Source: Bacteroidia bacterium (lineage in GTDB: Bacteria; Bacteroidota; Bacteroidia; Flavobacteriales; Flavobacteriaceae). Taken from it: a DNA stretch of 64,000 nucleotides. Both the position numbers and the translations under genes were made by a program. A model generated the notes under the pieces. It ran no database searches. It saw only the letters and a program-made list of their open reading frames with translations, and was not told the DNA's origin. Location: NCBI GenBank assembly GCA_030432635.1, contig JAUIMB010000008.1, forward strand, positions 62,001 to 126,000, in the 5' to 3' direction. The first letter of the stretch is position 1; the number at the start of each line of letters is the position of its first letter. Shown piece by piece: positions 35,398 through 44,839 of the stretch.

Positions 35398-35874
35398 ATG
35401 TACAAAAAGGAATTTGAAATACGATGGAGCGATATCGATGCCAATGGTCATCTGGCCAATTCTGCCTATACCAATTTCATGAGCCATACTAGAATGGCTT
35501 TTTTTATTGAACATGGCTTTTCTATACAGAAATTGGCAGAGTTTGGTGTTGGGCCAATTGTGTTTTATGAGCACACTTATTATTACAAGGAATCATTTAT
35601 TGGAAAACCCATTACAGTTACCCTAGGTCTATCTGGCTTGAGCGAAGATGGCAAGTTCTTTAAATTTGAACACAATTTTTACAACCATAAAGGAGAACAT
35701 CTAGCGTCGAGTGACATGTTGGGTTCTTGGATTGATTTAAAATCTCGAAAACTTATGGTTTTGCCTGAACCGTTAATAGAGTTGTCTGATAAATTTCCAC
35801 GAACCAAAGAATTTAAAACACTTACTAAATCTGATACCAGAATAGAAGGTAAACGACCTAAAGACTTAATTTGA
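35398..35874 (+). CDS. hotdog-fold acyl-CoA thioesterase
   Basis: This 158-residue protein has a 4HBT hotdog domain with the N-terminal catalytic signature IRWSDIDANGHLANSAY (8-24), where the Asp of the D-x-x-G-H motif is the expected catalytic residue. It is of YbgC/FatA-like size. The acyl substrate cannot be told. The last 9 bases overlap the 3' end of the convergent EamA transporter gene. Confidence 0.9.
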   Translation: MYKKEFEIRWSDIDANGHLANSAYTNFMSHTRMAFFIEHGFSIQKLAEFGVGPIVFYEHTYYYKESFIGKPITVTLGLSGLSEDGKFFKFEHNFYNHKGEHLASSDMLGSWIDLKSRKLMVLPEPLIELSDKFPRTKEFKTLTKSDTRIEGKRPKDLI

Positions 35875-36759
35875 GACTTTAGGTTTTTTGGTTACTAAAT
35901 ATACGCCTGAAAAAATGAGGAACATGGCTATAATCTTTACTGGATTAACAGCATCAATACCCATTATAATAGCGAAAACACCTGCGATTACAGGTTGTAA
36001 ATAAATAAAAACACCAACCGTTGAGGCCTTGAGCGAACGCAATGCCAACGGATTTAAAACATAGGTTGCAAAGGTCGCACCTACAACCACAAAGGCAATA
36101 GAAAACCATATATAAGGTGTAAAGGTGTGCCATTGAATTTCGGTGGTTTCAGTATATGCAAATGGAATGACCATAACCAATCCAAATAAGAACAACCATT
36201 TTATAAAGGTAAATGGATGGTATTTTGCAGTTAATTTCTTTATAATAATGATATAAATACTGTAGGAAATAGCGTTCAGAAAAACAAATAGATTTCCCAA
36301 AGGGACATTGTCTCCAACACGCGTGGATTTTCCTAATAGCGTCAATAAAATTCCACCACAAAAACCGAGAAACACTCCCAATATCTTAAGTTTTGTTATT
36401 TTTTCCGAAAGCATAAACGAAGACAACACCAAAATGATAATTGGTGTAATCGTCACTATTACGGCAGCGTGGATTGGGCTTGTTAACTCTAAGCCTTTTA
36501 AGAACAAAAGCATGTTTACCACCACGCCAAAAATTGCGGCTAATAAAAAGGTAAAGTAATCACGGGTTTCAATTTTCTCCTTTCTGAAAAACAGTCCTAA
36601 AATCCAAAACAGTATAGTCGCTCCGCTAATGCGTAAGAAGACAAGTGCAAAAGGCTTTACAAAATTTTCATTGATGACTACTTTGGCGAAGGTATAGTTC
36701 AACCCGTATAACAATTGAACCATAAATGCAGCAAATATGGCAAACTTTCTACTGTTCAT
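35866..36759 (-). CDS. EamA-family (DMT) transporter
   Basis: The 297-residue protein has ten predicted membrane helices arranged as two EamA repeats (about 5-140 and 155-290). These drug/metabolite transporters export small metabolites or amino acids, but the substrate is unknown. The start overlaps the end of the ArsC-like gene by 11 bases, so the two are co-transcribed. Confidence 0.92.
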   Translation of the reverse strand: MNSRKFAIFAAFMVQLLYGLNYTFAKVVINENFVKPFALVFLRISGATILFWILGLFFRKEKIETRDYFTFLLAAIFGVVVNMLLFLKGLELTSPIHAAVIVTITPIIILVLSSFMLSEKITKLKILGVFLGFCGGILLTLLGKSTRVGDNVPLGNLFVFLNAISYSIYIIIIKKLTAKYHPFTFIKWLFLFGLVMVIPFAYTETTEIQWHTFTPYIWFSIAFVVVGATFATYVLNPLALRSLKASTVGVFIYLQPVIAGVFAIIMGIDAVNPVKIIAMFLIFSGVYLVTKKPKVSN

Positions 36760-37111
36760 TAGACTGTATAAAAGCTTTAGCCGAAGCTATAGTTTTGCTA
36801 TTATTTCCAACAAATATTCGGTCATTATATACCAGTACAGGTCGACTTAAGAAGGTGTAATGGTTTAAGATATAATGCTTGTAGTCGTCTTCAGAAAGCT
36901 GCTTGTCTTTTAGACCTTCCGTTTTATAACGTTGAGCCCTTCTACTAAATAGTGCTTCATATGAACCAGCCAATGTTTTCATGTGATCCAACATGTCTTC
37001 TGAGATTGGATTTGACTTAATGTCGTGCATCACCACGTCATCTGGCAAATTAAGCTCTTTAATAATGCGTGAACATGTGCTACAGGTTTTAAGATAAAAA
37101 AAACGATTCAT
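36749..37111 (-). CDS. ArsC/Spx-like thioredoxin-fold protein
   Basis: This 120-residue protein belongs to the ArsC/Spx/YffB group, with the C10STCSR15 motif at the N-terminus and the family LSRPVLVYNDRIFVGN pattern near 85-100. The second Cys of C-S-T-C supports an Spx-like redox pair. True arsenate reductase is possible but no ars genes are near. It overlaps the EamA gene, so transport and reduction may be linked. Confidence 0.85.
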   Translation of the reverse strand: MNRFFYLKTCSTCSRIIKELNLPDDVVMHDIKSNPISEDMLDHMKTLAGSYEALFSRRAQRYKTEGLKDKQLSEDDYKHYILNHYTFLSRPVLVYNDRIFVGNNSKTIASAKAFIQSNEQ

Positions 37112-37138
37112 AAGCTAGTTTTGTCTGTTGCTATTATC

Positions 37139-37858
37139 TTATCGCACTTGTAAATAACCTTGTACCTTTTCAAACGGAATCGAAAACTCTACAATGCCTT
37201 GCGCATAAGATGCTATTTCGTATCGATTATATAAAATGATTAATCCGTCATCGTTAAAACCCAAGGTTTCAGGTAATTTAAAATCGTTTCCGAAGAACAA
37301 GTTTTCCATAGGCTCATTGGCATTGGCCTCAATTTCAGATTTGAGCTCTGATTTTACAATAGAGGAAAGTCCTTCAACATCAGAAACAAGAGTTTTCATG
37401 TTTAGCAATTCACCTGTATTTGGATTGAAATTAAAAAACCTCACATTCGTATTACCATGCGCACCACCAGTATCAAGGTAAGTACTTATTACAATGCTTA
37501 TGACTTCAGAAGAGCGATAGGTAACTTCACCATCGATTAAGGCTTCCCATTGTTGGGTAGCATCGGGAAAATCTTTGATAAAGGTATTGTACTCAGTATT
37601 AAATTGGGTAATGGCTTCCTCTAGGGTATTGCTACTATCAGTTTCTTCCGATAGATTGAATTGACTAGATATGTGGTTTTCCAATATTTTATTGATTTGG
37701 GAAGCAATGGCTTCTGTGCCTTCAGCTTTAGGATAATTCAAAGCTATCACAGCATCTTCAGAACGTTCTACGGAATGTTCAACAAAATTAAGGCTCACCT
37801 CTTTCTTACAGGACACAATCACTAACAAGAACATCAATATGACAAAGGATTTTTTCAA
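37139..37858 (-). CDS. RsiV-like (DUF3298/DUF4163) lipoprotein
   Basis: The 239-residue protein has lipobox IVSC (Cys17). The mature part matches DUF4163 plus DUF3298, as in the outside part of RsiV and in PdaC-type proteins: DTGGAHGNTNVRFFNFNPNTGELL (about 130-155) and the final EFSIPFEKV. RsiV binds lysozyme in Bacillus. Here no membrane helix or anti-sigma part is present, so it may be a stand-alone binder of cell-wall hydrolases. It is 27 bases upstream of the ArsC-like gene. Confidence 0.82.
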   Translation of the reverse strand: MKKSFVILMFLLVIVSCKKEVSLNFVEHSVERSEDAVIALNYPKAEGTEAIASQINKILENHISSQFNLSEETDSSNTLEEAITQFNTEYNTFIKDFPDATQQWEALIDGEVTYRSSEVISIVISTYLDTGGAHGNTNVRFFNFNPNTGELLNMKTLVSDVEGLSSIVKSELKSEIEANANEPMENLFFGNDFKLPETLGFNDDGLIILYNRYEIASYAQGIVEFSIPFEKVQGYLQVR

Positions 37859-37995
37859 TATTTTAAAGTTAATGTTAAACAGGCACTAAAGGTATTACTT
37901 ATGATTTGAATACCACGAATTAAAGCTTAAATTTATTGACTGGAATAACATGTCTTAATTTGAGATTCCAACTAAGAGTTCAAGAACATTATACG

Positions 37996-39135
37996 ATGAA
38001 ATTTAATACAAAAACCATTCATGGTGGCCAACAACATGATCCTGCCTACGGAAGCATCATGCCACCAATTTACCAGACATCAACTTATGCGCAATCCACA
38101 CCAGGTGGACATAAAGGTTATGAATATTCACGAACGCACAATCCAACACGACATGCCTTGGAAAATGCAATTGCAAGCATTGAGAACGGTAATTTTGGTT
38201 TGGCTTTTGGTTCTGGCTTGGCAGCAATTGATGCCATATTAAAACTTTTAAAACCAGGTGATGAGGTAATCTCAACAAATGATTTGTATGGTGGTACTTA
38301 TCGGTTGTTTACCAAGATATTCGAAGATTTCGGTATTACCTTTCATTTTATTGGAATGAACAACGCATCTAACATTGAAAACTATATCAATGCAAAGACC
38401 AAGTTAATTTGGGTAGAAACACCTACTAATCCAATGATGAATATTATCGATGTAAAGACGACAGCTCAAATTGCTAGTAAGCACAGCATACTTTTAGCCG
38501 TTGACAATACCTTTGCAACACCATACTTACAACGTCCTTTGGATTTGGGTGCTGATATCGTAATGCATTCAGTCACAAAATATTTGGGAGGACACAGCGA
38601 TCTTGTTATGGGTGCCTTAGTGGTAAAGGACAAGGCTTTGGCAAACCAATTGTATTTCATTCAAAATGCAAGTGGTGCAATTTGTGGTCCTCAGGAAAGT
38701 TTTTTGGCCATAAGAGGGATAAAGACATTACACGTGAGAATGCAACGTCATTGTGAGAATGGTAAGGCGATAGCAGAATTCTTAGCACAACACCCTAAGA
38801 TTGAAAGGGTCTATTGGCCAGGATTTGAAACCCATCCCAATCACAACATTGCTAAAGCACAGATGGACGATTTTGGTGGTATGGTATCGTTTACGACAAA
38901 AGGCAATAATGATAAGGAAGCTATCAAAATTGTAGAAAACCTAAAGGTCTTTACCCTTGCTGAATCATTAGGAGGTATTGAATCTTTGGCTGGTCATCCT
39001 GCGAGCATGACTCATGCGAGTATTCCAAAAGAGGAGCGTGAAAAAACAGGTGTTGTTGATTCCTTGATACGATTGAGCGTTGGTATTGAAGATATCGATG
39101 ATCTTATCTCTGATCTGGAGCACGCGATAGGGTAA
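37996..39135 (+). CDS. cystathionine gamma-synthase / trans-sulfuration PLP enzyme
   Basis: From the ATG at 37996 the product has 379 residues. An in-frame start 60 bases earlier would add an extension not typical of the family. Signatures are YEYSRTHNPTRHALE (42-56), WVETPTNPMMNIIDV (139-153) and the PLP lysine Lys195 in HSVTKYLGGHSD. Near the C-terminus SLGGIESLAGHPASMTH fits both cystathionine gamma-synthase and gamma-lyase. The two cannot be told apart by eye. The enzyme acts in methionine/cysteine interconversion. A bidirectional terminator follows. Confidence 0.93.
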   Translation: MKFNTKTIHGGQQHDPAYGSIMPPIYQTSTYAQSTPGGHKGYEYSRTHNPTRHALENAIASIENGNFGLAFGSGLAAIDAILKLLKPGDEVISTNDLYGGTYRLFTKIFEDFGITFHFIGMNNASNIENYINAKTKLIWVETPTNPMMNIIDVKTTAQIASKHSILLAVDNTFATPYLQRPLDLGADIVMHSVTKYLGGHSDLVMGALVVKDKALANQLYFIQNASGAICGPQESFLAIRGIKTLHVRMQRHCENGKAIAEFLAQHPKIERVYWPGFETHPNHNIAKAQMDDFGGMVSFTTKGNNDKEAIKIVENLKVFTLAESLGGIESLAGHPASMTHASIPKEEREKTGVVDSLIRLSVGIEDIDDLISDLEHAIG

Positions 39136-39160
39136 TTCAATTTGGGAGTAACCCTCAATA

Positions 39161-39204
39161 AAAAAGAAAGACCAAGCCATTACATTGACTTGGTCTTTCT
39201 TTTT
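39161..39204. terminator. bidirectional intrinsic terminator
   Basis: A 16-bp perfect stem (39161-39176 with 39189-39204) carries A and T runs at its outer ends, with a 12-base loop. It lies between the convergent trans-sulfuration and THC0290-like genes and can stop both. Confidence 0.85.
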
Positions 39205-39224
39205 TCTATATAAGTTTTGCTGTT

Positions 39225-40037
39225 TTAGTCGAGATAATAGATGTATCCGAAATTTAACCAAACCAACCAATCGTTTGCTTTGTTTGATGGAAGGTTATGG
39301 TCTAAACCATCAACTTCATTGTTAAAGTAATATTGCCACCTCAAGTCTACCATTAAATCGGAAAGTACAGTGAGCTTATAACGTGTTCCAACACTCCATA
39401 CTATAGAAAATGTAGTGCCTTGGCCATCAAACAAAAATGGATCTTGATTAGGATCACCATTGGCAGCAGCATTCACCCAACCCGAATAGAAGTTGCCCAT
39501 ATTTTGAATGTTACCGTCTCCATGAGTAGTTTCAACCGTAGGGTTAAATGATGTGAAATGGACACCAAGGCTTACAAAAGGCGCAAATGAATAGGCAAAG
39601 GCTTGAAACGCACGAATACTCTTTGGAAAAAATTCAATTTGTGTCCCGATATCAAGATTTTGTGCTATTCCAGAATGGTCACGCAATTTTTGTGCATTTA
39701 AACCAGTACCATTTGCCCATCTTCCAAAATGGTTGAGTTTGGTCCTGTTCCAAGAAATTTCATTCCTTAATTTAAAATGGTCATTGAAAAACGTGTCTGT
39801 AGAATAACAATTACAATCTGCTCTGTAAGCAAAATTAATATAGTGAACAAGGCCTATACCTATTCCGGTATTACCAGCGTTTGTCTCAAGATCCCTTCGA
39901 ACTCCGAAGTCAGACTGAAAAGCTACTGGACCAGTAATAACACCAATTTCATGGGAAAAGCCAAGTTGCGAATAAGCTTCATTTATACCAAGTATAAAAA
40001 CTAATATAAATGTTAATTGTTTAAAATTAAGCGTCAT
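39225..40037 (-). CDS. THC0290_0291-like outer-membrane protein
   Basis: This 270-residue protein has a signal peptide (1-23, ending EAYSQ) and a beta-rich body with alternating aromatic strands and a terminal aromatic strand (WLVWLNFGYIYYLD), consistent with an outer-membrane beta-barrel. It matches what is annotated in flavobacteria as the THC0290_0291 family. It is divergent from gdhA, and has its own strong promoter at 40070-40100. Function is unknown. The pairing with gdhA may be only positional. Confidence 0.8.
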   Translation of the reverse strand: MTLNFKQLTFILVFILGINEAYSQLGFSHEIGVITGPVAFQSDFGVRRDLETNAGNTGIGIGLVHYINFAYRADCNCYSTDTFFNDHFKLRNEISWNRTKLNHFGRWANGTGLNAQKLRDHSGIAQNLDIGTQIEFFPKSIRAFQAFAYSFAPFVSLGVHFTSFNPTVETTHGDGNIQNMGNFYSGWVNAAANGDPNQDPFLFDGQGTTFSIVWSVGTRYKLTVLSDLMVDLRWQYYFNNEVDGLDHNLPSNKANDWLVWLNFGYIYYLD

Positions 40038-40069
40038 AGGTCTTATTTTACTAAGGGCTTGTTAGTTAA

Positions 40070-40100
40070 CAAATATATAAAAACTGCTTCAACTACCAAA
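40070..40100 (-). promoter_or_regulatory. full Bacteroidota-type promoter of THC0290-like gene
   Basis: On the minus strand TTTG (40097-40100) and TATATTTG (40070-40077) are separated by 19 bases, an exact match to the -33/-7 consensus. The leader to the ATG at 40037 is about 30 bases. Confidence 0.75.
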
Positions 40101-40214
40101 TAAAACTAAAATCTTGGTTTCTTTTTATTTAAATGTACATCTATGCTACAAATTAACTTTCACTGAGATCATTGAGAATTTCAAAAAAAATGTACAAACA
40201 ATTTATAGATAATG

Positions 40215-40222
40215 TATCTTTG
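40215..40222 (+). promoter_or_regulatory. -7 promoter element of gdhA
   Basis: TATCTTTG fits TAnnTTTG and is 39 bases before the ATG. No clean -33 TTTG is seen at the right distance. Confidence 0.6.
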
Positions 40223-40261
40223 CAGTGCTAAAATCAACATATATTTTCAAAACTTTAATAA

Positions 40262-41605
<1,344 letters not shown>

Positions 41606-41628
41606 TTTAATTCTTAAAAATATAAAAG

Positions 41629-41661
41629 AAAAGCTTTCAGATATCAACTGAAAGCTTTTTT
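41629..41661 (+). terminator. intrinsic terminator of gdhA
   Basis: A 12-bp stem (41629-41640 with 41648-41659) closes a 7-base loop and runs into a T tract. It is 23 bases after the gdhA stop. Confidence 0.85.
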
Positions 41662-41731
41662 ATTTAGACCCAATACATGATATTGTATAAAAAGTCGTTA
41701 GATATAAATATATTTGACAAAAACAATCCAA

Positions 41732-44104
41732 ATGCTCAAAAGACTCTTACCAGTTTTCTTTATTTTAATAGTTTTTAAGGGTGTTTCCCAAGACTTTTCA
41801 ACGCTTTGGGAAGGTTATTTCTCCTATCTAGAGATTAAGGATGTTACCCAAGGAAATGACAAAATATATGCAGCTTCCGAAAATGCTATTTTTAGTTATG
41901 ATGTTTTAACTAACCAAATAGAAACCATAACGACTATTGATGGTTTGTCTGGGGAAACGATTTCTACGATTAAATTTAGTGAGAATTACGATGTGTTGAT
42001 TGTTGGCTATGAAACAGGATTGATAGAATTAGTTTTTATCAATGACAAAGAGGTCTTGTCTGTTGTTGATATCCTTGAGAAAGAGACCATATCACCCCTT
42101 CTAAAGGAAATCAACCACTTTCATGAACATGAGGGATTAGTCTATATCTCTACAGGTTTCGGTATATCGGTATATGATTTAAATCAATTAGAATTTGGGG
42201 ACACTTATTTTATTGGAAACGGAGGAAGTCAGATAGGTGTGGTTCAGACTACGGTTTTCGACGGATCAATTTATGCAGCATGCGCTCCTGGAAATGGGTT
42301 AAAAAAAGCATCATTGTCAAACCCAAACCTTATAGATTATCAGCAATGGTCAGTGGTTTCATTTGGAAATTTCTTTGGTGTTCAAACTCTTGGGAATAAA
42401 TTATATGCCGTAAGTTTTAGCAGAATCCTATACGAACTAATAGATGATAATCTTAACGCCTTGACGTCTTATAGTAATTTTCCTAGAGATTTTCGAACAA
42501 CAGAATCAAACTTAATTATTACTTTTCAGGAAGAAGCCCTAGCCTATGATGAGAACATTGTTCAAGTTGCAAGTGCTACAACTAATCAAGATTTTGATGT
42601 TGATTTTATAGCGTCTACTTTCATTGGCGACAACTTATATATTGGCACAAATGGTTTAGGTGTTTTAAAGCCAATTTCCAGCATGCCTTCTGATTATGAC
42701 ATTATTGTGCCTAATGGGCCTTCGAGCAATAAGGCCTTTAAAATTAATGCCGACCAAGAGCAATTATGGGTAACTTATGGTGATTATGATCGGTTTTTGG
42801 ATGCATTCCCATTACGGAGTAGAGGGATTAGTGTTTTAACAAGTGAGCAGTGGAATAACATTCCATATGATAACTTATTGCAAGCGAGGAATTTGGTGGA
42901 TGTCGCTATTAACCCATTTAATCCAACACAAGTTTTTGTGAGTTCTTTTCATGAAGGGATTCTAGAAATGAACAATGAGCAGGCTACCATTTTATATAAT
43001 CAAAACAATAGTGGTCTCGAATCATTAGTAGTTGAAGGGAATCCAAATGAAATAAGTATCCGACAATCGGCATCCAAATTTGATAGAAATGGGATTATGT
43101 GGACTATGACTTCAAAAGTCGATCGCGCTCTGAAATCCTTTGATCCCGCGACTAACCAATGGCAAGGCTTTAGCTTTTCTGATGTGATCCCAGACGCTTT
43201 AAACGATGATAATGGCTTTGTTGATTTAGAATTGGGAACTGGTGGACTCAAATGGGTTTCAAGTCTTAAAAATGGTGTCATTGCTTATGATACTGATACC
43301 AATGAAATTAATAATGTAGCGACCAGTGAACAAAATATGCCGTCTGAAAATGTGAGAGCCATTGCCCTAGATAGTAGAAATCAACTTTGGATTGGTACTA
43401 TTAAAGGTTTAAGAGTACTGTTTAATACATCAAATTTTATTGACAACCCAAACCCAAGTGTCAATGAAATTGTAATTTTAGATGATGGTATACCTACAGA
43501 GTTATTGGCTAACCAGTTTATAACTGACATCAAGGTAGATGGATCGGATAATAAATGGGTAGGAACTTTAGATTCAGGGATATTTTATTTTTCTCCTGAT
43601 GGTCAGCAAACCATATTTCATTTTACAACCGATAATTCGCCTTTACCTTCAAATTCAATATCAGATATTTCCATTGACCCACAATCTGGCAAAGTGTTTA
43701 TTGCTACTACAAGAGGATTGGTTTCATTTTCTTCAGGAGGAACCAAACCACAGGATTCTTTGGAAGAGGCATATGTCTATCCAAATCCGGTAAGACCAGA
43801 ATATAATATTTTAGGGTATAATGATTTAAATGATATAACCAAAGGGATTAAAGTTTCCGGCTTGACCGAAAATGTCAATATCAAGATCACTGATATAGAA
43901 GGTAATTTAGTGGCAGAGGCACAATCTAGAATTAATCAAAGATCTTCCTCAGCAAATTACAACTTCGCCATTGATGGTGGCACAGCTGTGTGGAATGGAA
44001 AGAACTTAAGAGGCAACATCGTAGCGTCTGGAGTGTACTTATTGTTAGTTTCTGATTTAGATTCATTTGAGACCAAAGTCTTAAAGGTTCTTGTCGTAAG
44101 GTAA
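41732..44104 (+). CDS. porZ: PorZ-like type IX secretion protein
   Basis: From the ATG at 41732 the product has 790 residues, and a TTG six codons earlier is in frame. The signal peptide (about 1-20) ends GVSQD. Two beta-propeller regions built of two-component-regulator-type blades fill about 25-660 (for example IWSTIKGLRVL-like repeats such as LWIGTIKGLRVLF and KWVGTLDSGIFYF). The tail is a T9SS sorting domain (about 690-790) with YPNPVRPEYN. PorZ takes part in attachment of T9SS cargo to A-LPS. The recO neighbour, 10 bases downstream, agrees with its usual place in Bacteroidota. Confidence 0.88.
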   Translation: MLKRLLPVFFILIVFKGVSQDFSTLWEGYFSYLEIKDVTQGNDKIYAASENAIFSYDVLTNQIETITTIDGLSGETISTIKFSENYDVLIVGYETGLIELVFINDKEVLSVVDILEKETISPLLKEINHFHEHEGLVYISTGFGISVYDLNQLEFGDTYFIGNGGSQIGVVQTTVFDGSIYAACAPGNGLKKASLSNPNLIDYQQWSVVSFGNFFGVQTLGNKLYAVSFSRILYELIDDNLNALTSYSNFPRDFRTTESNLIITFQEEALAYDENIVQVASATTNQDFDVDFIASTFIGDNLYIGTNGLGVLKPISSMPSDYDIIVPNGPSSNKAFKINADQEQLWVTYGDYDRFLDAFPLRSRGISVLTSEQWNNIPYDNLLQARNLVDVAINPFNPTQVFVSSFHEGILEMNNEQATILYNQNNSGLESLVVEGNPNEISIRQSASKFDRNGIMWTMTSKVDRALKSFDPATNQWQGFSFSDVIPDALNDDNGFVDLELGTGGLKWVSSLKNGVIAYDTDTNEINNVATSEQNMPSENVRAIALDSRNQLWIGTIKGLRVLFNTSNFIDNPNPSVNEIVILDDGIPTELLANQFITDIKVDGSDNKWVGTLDSGIFYFSPDGQQTIFHFTTDNSPLPSNSISDISIDPQSGKVFIATTRGLVSFSSGGTKPQDSLEEAYVYPNPVRPEYNILGYNDLNDITKGIKVSGLTENVNIKITDIEGNLVAEAQSRINQRSSSANYNFAIDGGTAVWNGKNLRGNIVASGVYLLLVSDLDSFETKVLKVLVVR

Positions 44105-44114
44105 AGCGCAATAC

Positions 44115-44834
44115 ATGCTGAATAAAACAAAAGTTATCGTGCTTTCTAAAATCAAATATAGGGATCATGATCTTATTGTTAGGTGCTTTTCTCTGCATAG
44201 AGGAGTTGTGAGTTATATGTTGCGAGGCGTTTTAAAACATAAAAAAGGGCATGCCAAAACCGCTTACTTTCAACCTTTATCTCAACTTCAAATAGAGGAG
44301 CATTATAGGCAAAATAAGTCTTTGCAAACCATTAAGGAAATTAGATTGGATTACAATTTCTCTAGTCTGCACACCAATGTCCTCAAAAGCGCCATAACCA
44401 TGTTTTTATCTGAAATCTTGACTTCGGTGTTAAGAGAGGAGGAAGAAAACCAATCCCTTTACCAGTACTTGGAGACCACTTGTAGATGGCTCGATACTGA
44501 AGACTACTTCGCAAACTTCCATTTGTTGTTTTTGCTCAACCTGACAAAACATTTAGGGTTTTATCCTGACACTACTGATAGCGATCAGCCTTACTTTAAT
44601 TTGCGCAATGGTTTGTTCGAATCCCAAAAAGAGACCCATTATAGTGTTTCGGGAGATAATTTAACAACGCTTAAACTCCTGTTAGGCATAAATTTTGATG
44701 ACTTAAAAGACGTGAAATTGAATTCAAGACAAAGACAATCATTTCTATCAATGCTGTTGTTATATTTTGAATTACATTTGGGCAATTTTAAAAAACCAAA
44801 ATCCCTGCAAATTTTCAATCAGGTATTTAATTAG
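44115..44834 (+). CDS. recO: DNA repair protein RecO
   Basis: The 239-residue protein works with RecF and RecR to load RecA on gapped DNA. The N-terminal OB fold (about 1-80) begins NKTKVIVLSKIKYRDHDLIVRCFS, and the helical part follows, with FHLLFLLNLTKHLGFYP near 137-153. The family Cys-rich zinc knuckle is missing, as in many Bacteroidota RecO. It starts 10 bases after porZ and is followed 5 bases later by a TonB receptor gene. Confidence 0.93.
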   Translation: MLNKTKVIVLSKIKYRDHDLIVRCFSLHRGVVSYMLRGVLKHKKGHAKTAYFQPLSQLQIEEHYRQNKSLQTIKEIRLDYNFSSLHTNVLKSAITMFLSEILTSVLREEEENQSLYQYLETTCRWLDTEDYFANFHLLFLLNLTKHLGFYPDTTDSDQPYFNLRNGLFESQKETHYSVSGDNLTTLKLLLGINFDDLKDVKLNSRQRQSFLSMLLLYFELHLGNFKKPKSLQIFNQVFN

Positions 44835-44839
44835 GATGT

